A stretch of DNA of 64,000 bases from Meconema thalassinum. Taxonomy: Eukaryota; Arthropoda; Insecta; Orthoptera; Tettigoniidae. Positions 54,886 through 64,000 of this stretch are shown piece by piece (position 1 is the stretch's first letter; each line of letters begins with the position of its first letter). The DNA is taken from NCBI GenBank assembly GCA_946902985.2, contig OX336399.1, positions 163,476,911 through 163,540,910 of the forward strand, written 5' to 3'. The notes under the pieces are model-generated. The model searched no databases, was not told where the DNA came from, and saw only the letters and a program-made list of their open reading frames with translations. The position numbers and the translations under genes were made by a program.

Positions 54886-55595
54886 ATGATGATGATTGTT
54901 GTTTTCAGGGGCCTAACATCTAGGTTATCGGCCCCTAATGGTTTGGGGGATAGTGAAAGATGAGATGAGAATGAAAACTATAACTAATACTAACTACAAA
55001 CTTACATACTAAAAGAATAAATGGTAAACAAATAAAGGCTAGGGCAAATAAAAGACAGGAAGAAGAGAAATGCCCTCAACCCTCGAAGAATGAGGATTGA
55101 GGGACTTGGAAGGAAGGAGAGCCACGAAAGGCACATAGGAAAGGGGAAAGAGGAGAGGGCCCGCCCCAAAGTCAGAGGAAAAAGGGGACAAAACGGACCT
55201 AGCTCAGGAATCCCTCGGGGTCGCTAACTCCCAAACTCACCAGCCGTGAGCCCCTGAGGGTGTAGCACTATCCAGGGTGCTCCAGAAGTGGTGGGGCTAC
55301 ATACACCCTGCTTCCTTGAGGGCCTTATGCAGAAGGCAGGAGATAACAAGAAAAGAAAAAGAAGGCTGACCCCTCGAAGAATGAGGGTATCAGGCAAGAT
55401 GAGACAAGGCCAAATTAAGGCGGGAAAGTGAAAGACTCCCTAGGCCTCGGATACCCTAATACCGTCAGGGTTGGTAGAGAACAAGAGTTGACCAAGAGAG
55501 GTCGACAGGAAAGACGACGGAGAGGAGCCCGGCACAAGTAAGTGGAAGCAATGCCGAACTCAGCTGGGGTCCCGTTGTCGCCAACCCACGTCTCA
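54882..55595 (+). mobile_element. Repeat R, copy 2, uninterrupted but 3'-truncated
   Basis: Same sequence order as 34774-35881 without the SINE. It lacks the last block (GCCCCACAAGTTGTGAGCCC) and runs straight into the second Gypsy element, so one truncated the other. Confidence 0.8.
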
Positions 55596-56091
55596 CCCCC
55601 TGCTCCTTCATCTCTTCTACCATCCGGTCGACTCCAGCTTGCTTGGCGAGCGGGACACATCGGAATGGTGCCCTAATCGGTGCGCTGTCCCCTACGTCGA
55701 TTCTGTGCTGGACCAATCTTGTCCTGCCGAAGTCTTTGCTCCCCACGGAGAACACGTCCTGAAATTCGCGTAGCAGTTCCCGAAGTTGGCGTGATTGTTC
55801 CTCATCTAGATGGTCCTGGGATCCTTGATACAGCTTCTGTAGTTATTCCGGCAAGGCACGTCTTCTTTGGCTGTCCGTCTGCAGGTGTCCGTCCGTCGTG
55901 TCTGTGATGCGGGCAATCCAGGTAACGGGCTCGCAGACTCCTAGGGTGGTGTCCCGGTGAACCGTAATGTCGTAGTCGTTCAGGTTGGACAGGCGGACGT
56001 ACGGCCGAGACGTCGTGTTGACGAGAGTCTTGGCAATTAGCAATCCTTTTGTCTGGATGTCCTCATATTTTGGCTCGATGACAGCCGCCAC
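55596..56091 (-). pseudogene. Pol linker between protease and RT
   Basis: 56091-55843 gives AAVIEPKYEDIQTKGLLIAK and a GVCEPVTWI segment; after an in-frame TAA (55843-55845) the same frame continues with LREFQDVFSVGSKDFGR and PIRAPFRCVPLAKQ, the conserved entry to RT. The frame ends at the junction with repeat R. Confidence 0.75.
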
Positions 56092-56114
56092 TCCCTCAGC
56101 AGTTCCTTCGACAA

Positions 56115-56624
56115 TTACGGGAGCACTGACCGCCGTCCTGCGGGAACGATAACGTCCTCTCTCAGCCTTACTCGCCGTGAGGTGATGACCTCGTGTGCTG
56201 GTTGCAAAGCAAGTTCCTCACCTCCGAAGTGCAGAGTGTTGGTACTCAGCTCCAAGATGATGTTGTTCTGGTCCAGAAAATCCAGTCCGATGATCACTTC
56301 GTTTGCTACATCAGCCCCGAGCACTGGATGCTTCACAGCCCGTCGACCAATGACGAACTCCAGTGATGCGTCGCCATGTACCGGTGTGGTCTCTCCAGTC
56401 GCGGTTATTAGTTGGAGGTTCCTTTGTGAGGGTTGCACTCTCCACTTCGGGATCACAGTGGGATTGACGATGGACCTCAATGCTCCCGTGTCGATGAGCA
56501 TGGGCCAGCTCACTCCGTTGACGACTCTGTCAACCATCAGGCTGCTATTGTCCCTCCGTAACTTCGTCACACGGACTTGGACTGCCGGGGCTTGACAACT
56601 GTCACAAGCCAACCTTTGCCCCAC
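56115..56624 (-). pseudogene. Retroviral-type aspartic protease of second Gypsy
   Basis: The catalytic loop is PMLIDTGALRSIVN. The flap-side segment includes ATGETTPVHGDASLEF and the second conserved block is VIIGLDFLDQNNI. It is in another frame from gag and from the pol linker downstream, with a shift near 56120. Protease would cleave Gag-Pol. Confidence 0.85.
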
Positions 56625-56632
56625 AAGGCTGG

Positions 56633-57973
56633 CTAATACTCGTTTCCCTGGATCGCACGGTTCTCAGGCGACTGATTTCCCGTCGGATACCCTCGGCGGC
56701 GGCGATCACCGCAGTCCTTGCTCAGATGGCCTTTCTTACCGCAGGTCCAGCAGGTCGGTAGTCCTCCTCCGGGCCGCCTCTCTGGGTGCCTTTCGGCCGT
56801 GTCGTTGCTGGTGGTGCCGCGACTATCGAAGAAACGGCCCGGCGCCTCCATCAGTTCAGCGGCCAGGGGCTTGGTCTCGTTGGTTTTGGCTGGTTCGTCG
56901 ATGTCCACTTGACGCACCCGGGCGTGCATTCTAGATGCCTGCTTTGCCGTCTCGAACTCAAGTGCGTGGCTCAGTGCATCTGCCAGGGTCTTGTTGCGCG
57001 CGAGTAGCAGCGCCTGTTGAGTATCCGAGTCCCGTAGCTCGTCGGTGAAGGTCTGCGTCGCAATCTGTTCTAGAAATTCGGCTGGCGCTGTTGGATATGA
57101 GAGCCTTACGAGGCGTGCGATGTCCGTCTCGAACTCCTGTAGGGTTTCCGCGTTCTTCTTTACCCGGGTCCGGAGCTGCATCTGGTAGGCCTGTTGAAGA
57201 TGGCTATCTCCATATGGGGACTCCATATGGGCGATTAGTGAAGCGTAGTCCTGAGACTCGGTCGGGATGGCCTGAAGGACATTAAGGGCGTCCCCTCTCA
57301 GTGCTACAATAAGAGCTGTGGCCGTTTCCGTGTTATTCCAGTTGTTTATGGAACAGGCTGCCTCGAACTGACGTAGGTAAGTGCTCCACGGGACCTTTCC
57401 GTCAAAGGTTGGGAGCGTCACTCTGCTCTGTCCCGTCCCTGACGTTCCCGGTGTAACTGGGGGCGGACGTCGGCGCAGCTTGGCAGCTACCTCTTGTAGA
57501 GCTTTGAATCTCTCTTCCATCCCCGTCGGCGGGCGTCGGCGCAGCTCAGCAAATTCCTCTTGTAGAGCGTTGAATTTCTCTTCCACCCCCGTCAGCGGAC
57601 GTCGGCGCAGCTCGGCAACTTCTTCTTGTAAGGCGTCGAACTTCTTTTCCACTGCCGTGACTTCCTCACGTAGGCCCTGGCAGACGGTGTTGACTTCCTC
57701 CCGCAGACCCTGTTCTAATTTCTTCAGGTCTTCTGCTAACTTATTCTGACCGTCTTCCATCTTCTTCTGGCCGTCTTCTAATTTGTAAGTTAGGTCCTTG
57801 GCTAAATTCTTCTGACCGTCTTCCATCTTCTTCTGCTCGTCCTCTAATTTGGAAGTTAGTTCCTCTGCTAACTTCTTCTGACCATCCTCCATCTTGGTTT
57901 CCATGCCACTTAACTTTTCTAGCAGTGCTTGTAATTGCGCATCCATTTTAGTTGTTTGTCTTGTGATGGGCAT
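56633..57973 (-). CDS. gag: Gag of second Gypsy element
   Basis: The 446-aa frame is intact. Residues 10-170 are a coiled coil built from repeated MEDGQKKLAEEL-type heptads and three ALQEEVAELRRRP-type units. A gag/capsid domain lies at about 185-360 (LPTFDGKVPWSTYLRQFEAA, GDALNVLQAIP, FETDIARLVRLSYP). A CCHC zinc knuckle CWTCGKKGHLSKDC lies near the end. Frames downstream are broken, so this is one of the last intact pieces. The contrast with the knuckle-less Gag at 40508 indicates a different Gypsy lineage. Confidence 0.88.
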   Translation of the reverse strand: MPITRQTTKMDAQLQALLEKLSGMETKMEDGQKKLAEELTSKLEDEQKKMEDGQKNLAKDLTYKLEDGQKKMEDGQNKLAEDLKKLEQGLREEVNTVCQGLREEVTAVEKKFDALQEEVAELRRRPLTGVEEKFNALQEEFAELRRRPPTGMEERFKALQEVAAKLRRRPPPVTPGTSGTGQSRVTLPTFDGKVPWSTYLRQFEAACSINNWNNTETATALIVALRGDALNVLQAIPTESQDYASLIAHMESPYGDSHLQQAYQMQLRTRVKKNAETLQEFETDIARLVRLSYPTAPAEFLEQIATQTFTDELRDSDTQQALLLARNKTLADALSHALEFETAKQASRMHARVRQVDIDEPAKTNETKPLAAELMEAPGRFFDSRGTTSNDTAERHPERRPGGGLPTCWTCGKKGHLSKDCGDRRRRGYPTGNQSPENRAIQGNEY

Positions 57974-58068
57974 GCACTCACAGGAGAATTAGTGAACTGT
58001 GGTAAAAAAGACCTGCACGAGTTTTGAAACCAGGACCTTCAGGTGTTGTGTTTGTGCTTGAGTTCGTA

Positions 58069-58086
58069 ATCCCACTTCTGACACCA
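58069..58086 (-). promoter_or_regulatory. Primer binding site, tRNA-Leu type
   Basis: On the minus strand TGGTGTCAGAAGTGGGAT, complementary to the tRNA-Leu 3' end, follows an LTR end CACGTAACA by two bases. Confidence 0.75.
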
Positions 58087-58197
58087 GTTGTTACGTGTTA
58101 GACCTGGTAGCAGGTTCGTTAATTGGACTACAGTGGTTAAAAAGCACAACACAGTTTGGCCCTTTGAAGAAATATAACCGCTCTGGAAAAGTCGTAA

Positions 58198-58848
58198 GTG
58201 CCGCTAGTGCAGCAGTTACAACATGTGCTGAAAGTGGTGAATGATTTGGATCGCTCGTGTGGCAAAGTAGGACAAGCTGTGTCTGAGAAGATTAAGAAGG
58301 TTTTGGAGAAAAATAAAGGGTATCAGACAATGTGTTCAATTGCTAAAATTTTGTCAAGTGAAACATTTTCTCATTGTGACATTGACGACAGTGAATTAAA
58401 TTCAAGTGACATTGTTTGCTTTAAGTATGCTTCTGTTCTGTCGGTGGAGGAAGAAAGGCGCTTTTCTATGTATAAAGCTTTGTAGGCTGACAATAGACAA
58501 TCATTTTCATTTGAAAATCTACATCATGTATTCGTTGTTCATTGCGACTCACACATTTTGGAATGAACAATTAGGACCTTTATGGCTGAGAAACGTCTGT
58601 TTTGTAAATATGTAAGTATTATTTTTAAAATTCATAACTTGCAAATGTATTACAAAATGTCTGTTTTGCCAATATTAATACCTTGAATTCATTTTGTTAC
58701 CACACAAGACTAAAACAATACAGTAATCATAGAAAATCAAAGGTCATTTTTCTTTTTAAATTAGGTCATTTTCTGCATATTTTTAGGTCATAGATGCATT
58801 TTTTATTTTGCATTTTTTGCACTTTTTAGGTCATCATAATCCTAGCCC
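58198..58848 (+). pseudogene. hAT-type transposase C-terminus and 3' end
   Basis: 58198-58485 encodes about 95 aa with FKYASVLSVEEERRFSMYKA, the hAT dimerisation signature as in CGGBP1-like insect hAT proteins. An in-frame TAG is followed by ADNRQSFSFENLHH in the same frame. The 3' end carries repeated TTAGGTCAT and closes with ATCCTAGCCCTA, a plausible TIR. The 5' part is missing; it abuts the Gypsy LTR remnant. Confidence 0.7.
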
Positions 58849-58861
58849 TAATAATAACAAA

Positions 58862-60165
58862 TGAAATGAAATCAAATGAAATGCAAAGACCAAAATTTGG
58901 CAGTTTTGATGGCACTGTCATTTGCTCTCCAAAGATCGTCGTTGTTGCAAGTCTCAGGTAGGTTTTTGCTTACCAGAAGATGCTGTGGGTCCTGCAGTTC
59001 CCCACAATCACAAAGTCCGTCTTCAGTGTCGCCCCGTGTCTGCATCGTGATACTCCGGTTCTCAGTCAGTTGATTGCCTTCCAGATGACATACGGCTGAA
59101 GACATCCTGCAGCTGGTTTTTCCTTAACATTGTTCCAATGAGCTTCGAGTAGTGAATCCCGCCATAACTGTAATAGGCGAGTTCCAGGTGATGATGGGAT
59201 CGCTGCAGTTCACTGCAGGAAGCTCTTTCTTGACCTAAGCCTTGTGGGGTGAAGTATACATCCAAATAATGGGTGTCTAGGATCAGTTTCCTGCTTCTTC
59301 TTCTCTACCGGTACTTCTGCAGTTGTTCTTCTGCGAATATTTGGTGGTGCTATTTGGTACATTTTGTTAACAGGAGTTAGTCGCAGGCAACCTGTCACGA
59401 TACGTCCAGTCTCAATCGAGGCTACATCAACTTGTCTTGTATGTGCATAATTTCGCCACACTGGTGCTGCATACTCGGCTGCGGAAAGCTTAGTGCCAGG
59501 GCAATGTACGGAGCACATTTGGCTGTGCACCCCAGGTGGTACCAGTAAGTTTATTCCGGGCAGATACTTTAAGCTTCATATCTTCGCAATGGGCTTTGAA
59601 TGTGAGAGAACGATCAAGCTACTCCCAGATATTTCGGAGTGTCACAGTAAGGTAGTTGTTGTCCCTTCCAGTTAATATTTAACTTCCTTCTGGCGTCCCT
59701 ATTTTTCAGATGGAATGCACAAACCTGCGTCTTTCCAGGATTGGGTTTCAAGTGATTGTCATCATAATATTTGGCTAGACCTTCAAGAGCATTTGTCAAC
59801 TTCATCTCCACCCCATCAAAACTTCCGTCTTGAGCAGCATCGTCTGCATAAATGAATGATCTGGTTCCAGGAATAAGTGGTTGATCATTTGTGTATATAT
59901 TGTACAACAGTGGAGCTAATACGCTACCCTGAGGAAGGCCGTTCTTCTGAGTTCTCCAGCGACTCTTTTTGTCCTTTTTGTTGTTTAGAGTGACATAAAA
60001 TCTCCTGTTTTGCAGCAAACACTGGCCGAATTGTGTTAGGCAGTAGTCTCTTGTAGTGGAATATACCTTTCTGATCAACTTCTTATGGTTGACCGTATCA
60101 TATGCTGATGAGAGATCAATGAAAGCCACACCTGGAACCTGCCCTCCTTCAAATCAAACTGCTAA
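58862..60165 (-). mobile_element. LINE, 5'-truncated, RT to 3' tail
   Basis: On the minus strand the RT begins at VAFIDLSSAYDTVNHK, followed by NGLPQGSVLAPLLYNIYTND, SFIYADDAAQ (catalytic YADD) and NPGKTQVCAFHLKN (60129-59614). Then AEYAAPVWRNYAHTRQVD, RIVTGCLRLTP and IAPPNIRR (59530-59210), and a terminal CDCGELQDPQHLL motif (59105-58872). The tail is an ATTTC repeat (58861-58890). Three frames are used, so it is inactive. The truncation removed the endonuclease and ORF1. Confidence 0.9.
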
Positions 60166-60429
60166 ACTAATCTACCGGATATGGTTGAACTTCATTGACT
60201 CACACTAGCGCTCGTAGTGGCAGAAAAGTAAAAGTGCTAATGTAATCGACCGGATATGGTTGAGTTTCCGGTGAAGAATCGTCAATCTACCGCGTATCAT
60301 CATGGCAGCACCTTGTTAGAAACGTTTAGTGTGTTCTTTACATTAGGAAAACTGGAGATAGAAGGGTCAAATACTCGTGAAGATTCAACGGAAGCAAAGA
60401 ACAAAATGCCTAACTACACTTTCGATGAT
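60166..60429. other. No gene recognised
   Basis: The motif ACCGGATATGGTTGA occurs twice (60174 and 60250 regions), a small direct repeat about 77 bp apart. Nothing else is recognised. Confidence 0.4.
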
Positions 60430-60945
60430 TAAGAAAAGGATTGTATTTTTTTTTGGAATGCAATAAAGAATTTGGAGACTTTTGCCCAATTCAATACTTT
60501 ACAAGGAAAATGAATCTATCATTGACACGATGCGAAAACGAAGGATTGCTTTCTTTGGACACATATCCCGCTTGCGAAATACTAGACTCCTGAAACAACT
60601 TCTTGACTTCTTTTGGAACAGTAAAACAAAAATCACATGGTTTAAAGAAGTACAAATGGATGTAGACGAATTGAAAATTACTATGCATCAAATTGAACAT
60701 AGAGAAGAGAAACGGCTTCTGAATAACAAATACACTCGACTAACATTCAAAATTTCACAGCGTAAGCAATAAGTTATAGCCTATCTGCAGAAGAACGGGC
60801 TGCAAGATTTTCCAGAATGAAGAAGTATTGGGAAAGAAAAAACTATCGAGTATTAAGAACTGAACTTAGTATATTTGAAGACTTTGTGTATAAGGATTGA
60901 TTTTTGGTGCTCCAATGTGGGCGTATACAGTGTAAATAAATAACG
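60430..60945 (+). mobile_element. RTE-like LINE 3' end, uninterrupted relative of the nest's host LINE
   Basis: The 60482-60772 frame (96 aa) includes DTMRKRRIAFFGHISRLRNT and KITWFKEVQMDVDEL, a LINE C-terminus pattern; the 3' UTR holds GTGCTCCAATGTGGGCGTAT. It aligns segment by segment with 34505-34773, 50908-51106 and 52262-52332. Confidence 0.85.
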
Positions 60946-61007
60946 AATGTATTCTCATACTTTATTATATTTTATTTGCCTAAAACTCCCAGCTCATATT
61001 CCTAGAG

Positions 61008-61314
61008 CAGTGGTTTTTAACCGGTGGTCCGCGGACCACGAGTGCCTCGGGAGTGGTCCGCGGGAGAAAAGGGTCCACTAGCACTTATGAAAAGTGGCCA
61101 ATAAATGGCGATTTCGAAAACGATGTGCGTTGCACGAGAATCGTCCGAATGTATTGGCGGCGATAACTATCAGGTTTGGAATTGAAATATCTTTAAAATA
61201 CGAGTTATTGAGGAAGGGTTACAACTGATAAGGTGTATTGGGTGGAGGGTGGTCCGTACATGTTTCAATTTCACGCTGAGTGGTCCGCAGACTTCTACGG
61301 GTTCAGAACCACTG
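61008..61314. mobile_element. hAT-type MITE, 307 bp
   Basis: Begins CAGTGGTTTTTAACCGGTGG and ends GGGTTCAGAACCACTG, giving imperfect TIRs. The 8-bp flanks TCCTAGAG (61000-61007) and CCCTAGAG (61315-61322) differ by one base. GTGGTCCGCGGACCAC inside is palindromic. No coding capacity. Confidence 0.93.
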
Positions 61315-61322
61315 CCCTAGAG

Positions 61323-63976
61323 GTTGATGGTACATATATTCCCAAGGAAAAGTGTTCATGGAAGGTCTGCTCGCGAACTATGACGTGGATCCTTTGCCCT
61401 GCCACAAGTTTAGCTTTGCGGCGCGGGGGTTAAGTTATCCGTTGCAGCGGTGGTGGGTTGGTTTTTGCTAGGAATTAACCTTACCCACAAGGGAAGATGA
61501 AGAGAGAAGTAAAGGGAAGTGGGTTTCGGACAGAGGAACAAGTGTGGATAATAGGACGAAAGTCCAACATCAAATACAAACAATTTTTAGAGAAAAGTGT
61601 CACCGCAAAACCCGTGAAATCACTAAAGTGAGTGGGGACCCGAACACAGCTAACAGGAAACGCAGCTAGAGCTTGGGCTATTTCCGGGCGAAAGGAGGAG
61701 GTACTGCACCCGTATCCACGTGGTCTTACATGGTGAAATCCGAAGAAAATGCAGAATCGTAGAATCTGGAAGCCCCGGCTAAAAATAACCCCCAAGACAC
61801 CACCACCAAGGATAGACCATGGATAGGAATACCACAAAAATTAAAAACAATGTGATAAGAAGATGCCAGTGGTCTATAAAAAATGAAAAATAGCCCAAAG
61901 TGAGCTACCAAGACTCTTAAAGATAATTAAATTAATCTAATCTCGGGCGCGTTAAAGAGCATCCTAGCTAATAACCCACTTGTTCTCGAAGCACATTCTA
62001 ATTCGAATAGAAATCACTAAGTCATTTGTATGAATTTTTAAAATTTAACAAAAGTTTATTAACTGAAACCGCAGTATCGTGAAGAAGAAACTCCACTGAA
62101 CAAAAGTTTATAATCTTATGCCTCTGCCGAAGCATGAAAAATATTTAAGTAACATTCGCCTTAATTAGGCCACACAAACTGCCTATCGTCTCATCATTAT
62201 GAACGAAGTTAAAAAAAAAAAAATACACACAAAATATTCTGATATGATCGTAAACCCTATGTGACATATTTATAAAAATATTCTTTTCAATCGTAGCAAT
62301 TAATATATACATATTTTACATAATTACATTTTATTTCTGAGATTTAGTTGCGCCTAGAATTATTCATCTCGTTAATTTCATGTATTCATATACATTTATT
62401 TGGTTTCAATTTTCAAGTCCGTGGCGTCCTAAATGACAAACAATTAAGCTAATCGGACGTCGTATTGTTAATTATAATGATTATGTTTCAATTCACTTTC
62501 TCACAGATATTAGATTTTCTATCACTCAATATTTTAGTTATAAATAGCTCAAGTTTATACAAGTATTAATATTACAGTCTTTCCAATTAAACTCTATTCT
62601 AAAAACAATTGTTACTAAATCCTAACAAATATTAACGATGTTGTTACAATACTTGGTTTCTTAAATGTTGGATTCAAAATTGTACATTGGCTTTCCACTT
62701 GCTAAAATCGTGACTCAATTTCACGTTCAAAATAATACACCGTAGTGCACTCAGCAATAGCTCTAAAGCTAATTCAGTGCTGGAAAAAATTGATATTGAC
62801 TATCCACATATGTCAAATATCTCCTAAATTGCAATTCAAATACGCAGACAAAATTCCATTATTACCGTATCATCGCTAAACAGCTCTTAAAAAATTCCAA
62901 ACATAACGAATATTACACATGTTTTTATACAATCATGGATAAATATGTTGCTTCAAATTAGCCGAAAGTTAAAGTGTCGAGAATAATCTTTATCAGAACA
63001 GTGATAAAATATTGTATTCACAAGTCTAAATAACTGTGTGAGAATTCGAAGTCTGTCATCTCGATTATGACTTACATATATTTTAAACATTTCTCTCCTT
63101 ACATTACATATCATTACTAATTACATTTTCTCAAACAAAGTATTTCTTTCGTATTTCTCAACCGACCACTGTGAAACGAACGATTCAGTTTTCGCATAAT
63201 TGAAAATAATCCCACTGGAGATCCTCCTCAAAGGAAAACACGTCAAAAGTACAGAATGGGAAAGAACCTATCTTGAGAAGGTACAAATTAACCATTAGAT
63301 TTGAACGCTAAACCAAGTTGGAGTTTCCCACAAAAATCCACAAAAATTTAAAAACTGAACGAGCTCACAAAGGGAGTCGAAATTAAAAGGATTTCAAAAA
63401 ATCTGGATAACCAGAAATAAATTCGCACAATCGCAAAGAATCATACTAGAAATAACTATGTTCCATGTCTATGCTCAATCTGCCTAAAATATAGACCTGA
63501 ATGTCTATCTAATAAACTTGTATGAGCTTTCAAAAATATTCGAAGTCAAATTCAAAAAGTCCAGAGAATTTGTTCAAAGTCGAATTCACGTATACGACGG
63601 ATTATGGGACATCTGCTTGAGCTAGAATTATTCTTATATAATTTTAACGTCGTCTTCTCCCTATTAGTTTTCTCATGTTGTCTTCCCAACAGACTATATT
63701 CTTCTATCTTATTCCCAAATTATATCTTAATGAAAGCAAGATAATATTCAAAGTAACACTACAATAACTACTAAATTGAACTACAAAGTGAATTACATAC
63801 TCCGACAGAAATGATTAAAGAATCACCCTAGCCCTCGTCTGTAATTCTTAACTACTCTAATCAAAATTGGTGAAAAGGAACATTCAAAAGCATGACAAAT
63901 TCATACTGACTACTAAAAGAAAACTTCCAGCTACCTTGTTGAAGTTCTAGTTGAATGAAGTGAGAATGCTATGTCA
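61323..63976. other. No gene recognised; AT-rich
   Basis: 61380-61920 has moderately GC-balanced sequence with short frames but no recognised domain. From 61960 the sequence is AT-rich, without long frames or obvious repeats. Confidence 0.5.
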
Positions 63977-64000
63977 CATACTCCTGCCTGGGATCGAACC
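63977..64000 (-). mobile_element. Possible SINE head cut by the window end
   Basis: The last bases read, on the minus strand, GGTTCGATCCCAGGCAGGAG, a tRNA B-box-like motif as in the SINEs above. Confidence 0.35.

Larger units (their letters stand above)
55596..58197 (-). mobile_element. Second Ty3/Gypsy element, 5' half only, degraded
   Basis: On the minus strand: LTR remnant (58197-58089), PBS, gag, protease and the N-terminal part of pol, then an abrupt end just before the RT core at the junction with repeat R. No RT, RNase H, integrase or 3' LTR remains nearby. Confidence 0.88.

Noticed and set aside
56182..56595. 137-aa plus-strand frame
   Set aside because: Antisense of the second Gypsy protease.
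57381..57749. 122-aa plus-strand frame with RRRSSAxSSCRALN repeats
   Set aside because: Antisense of the Gag coiled-coil repeats of the second Gypsy element.

Overview
The window looks like transposon-dense intergenic or intronic DNA from a large-genome insect. Five tRNA-derived SINE types, several LINE types, a Helitron relic with an OTU domain, TA-target DNA transposons, a hAT MITE and two Ty3/Gypsy elements support this. A polyneopteran such as an orthopteran is my guess, but nothing here proves the species. There is no bacterial-style gene organisation. I found no complete host gene. One 63-bp minus-strand segment (34101-34163) has textbook splice sites and may be a host exon, so much of the window may be intron.

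Layout. 1-4143: a LINE 3' fragment with an internal tandem duplication, then a TIR transposon filled by a roughly 290-bp tandem array. 4144-8065: AT-rich, no gene recognised. 8066-13936: SINEs, a 44-bp minisatellite between direct repeats, and dispersed repeats. 13937-18609: a near full-length two-ORF LINE (ORF1 with a PHD-like finger; ORF2 endonuclease-RT) split by a TA-flanked MITE. 18766-26357: a minus-strand Helitron/Helentron-like relic (OTU domain, Pif1-type helicase, terminal hairpin) that includes a macrosatellite. 26365-28933: a run of SINEs. 29200-34060: an inverted repeat, a possible membrane ORF and a long Lys/Ser/Cys-rich repeat ORF.

34505-52332 is a nested stack held inside one old RTE-like LINE. 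Into that LINE went (i) a roughly 0.7-kb repeat, itself split by a SINE; (ii) a LINE 3' fragment that took a TA-flanked DNA transposon, which in turn took a 13.7-kb Ty3/Gypsy element; and (iii) another RTE fragment split by a further LINE fragment. Almost every junction shows a target-site duplication, so the order of events can be read directly.

The Gypsy element (36364-50046) is the most striking object. Its LTRs are about 3.72 kb each and nearly identical. It has a tRNA-Lys-type PBS, an 837-aa Gag without a zinc knuckle, and a Pol in the -1 frame after an 11-A slippery run.

52333-61314 holds SINEs, a Helitron-like non-autonomous element, a second degraded Gypsy (Gag with CCHC, protease, tRNA-Leu-type PBS), a hAT transposase tail, two LINE fragments and a hAT MITE. 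61315-64000 has no recognised feature except a possible SINE start at the very end. Most elements are broken, but the large Gypsy is recent and close to intact.
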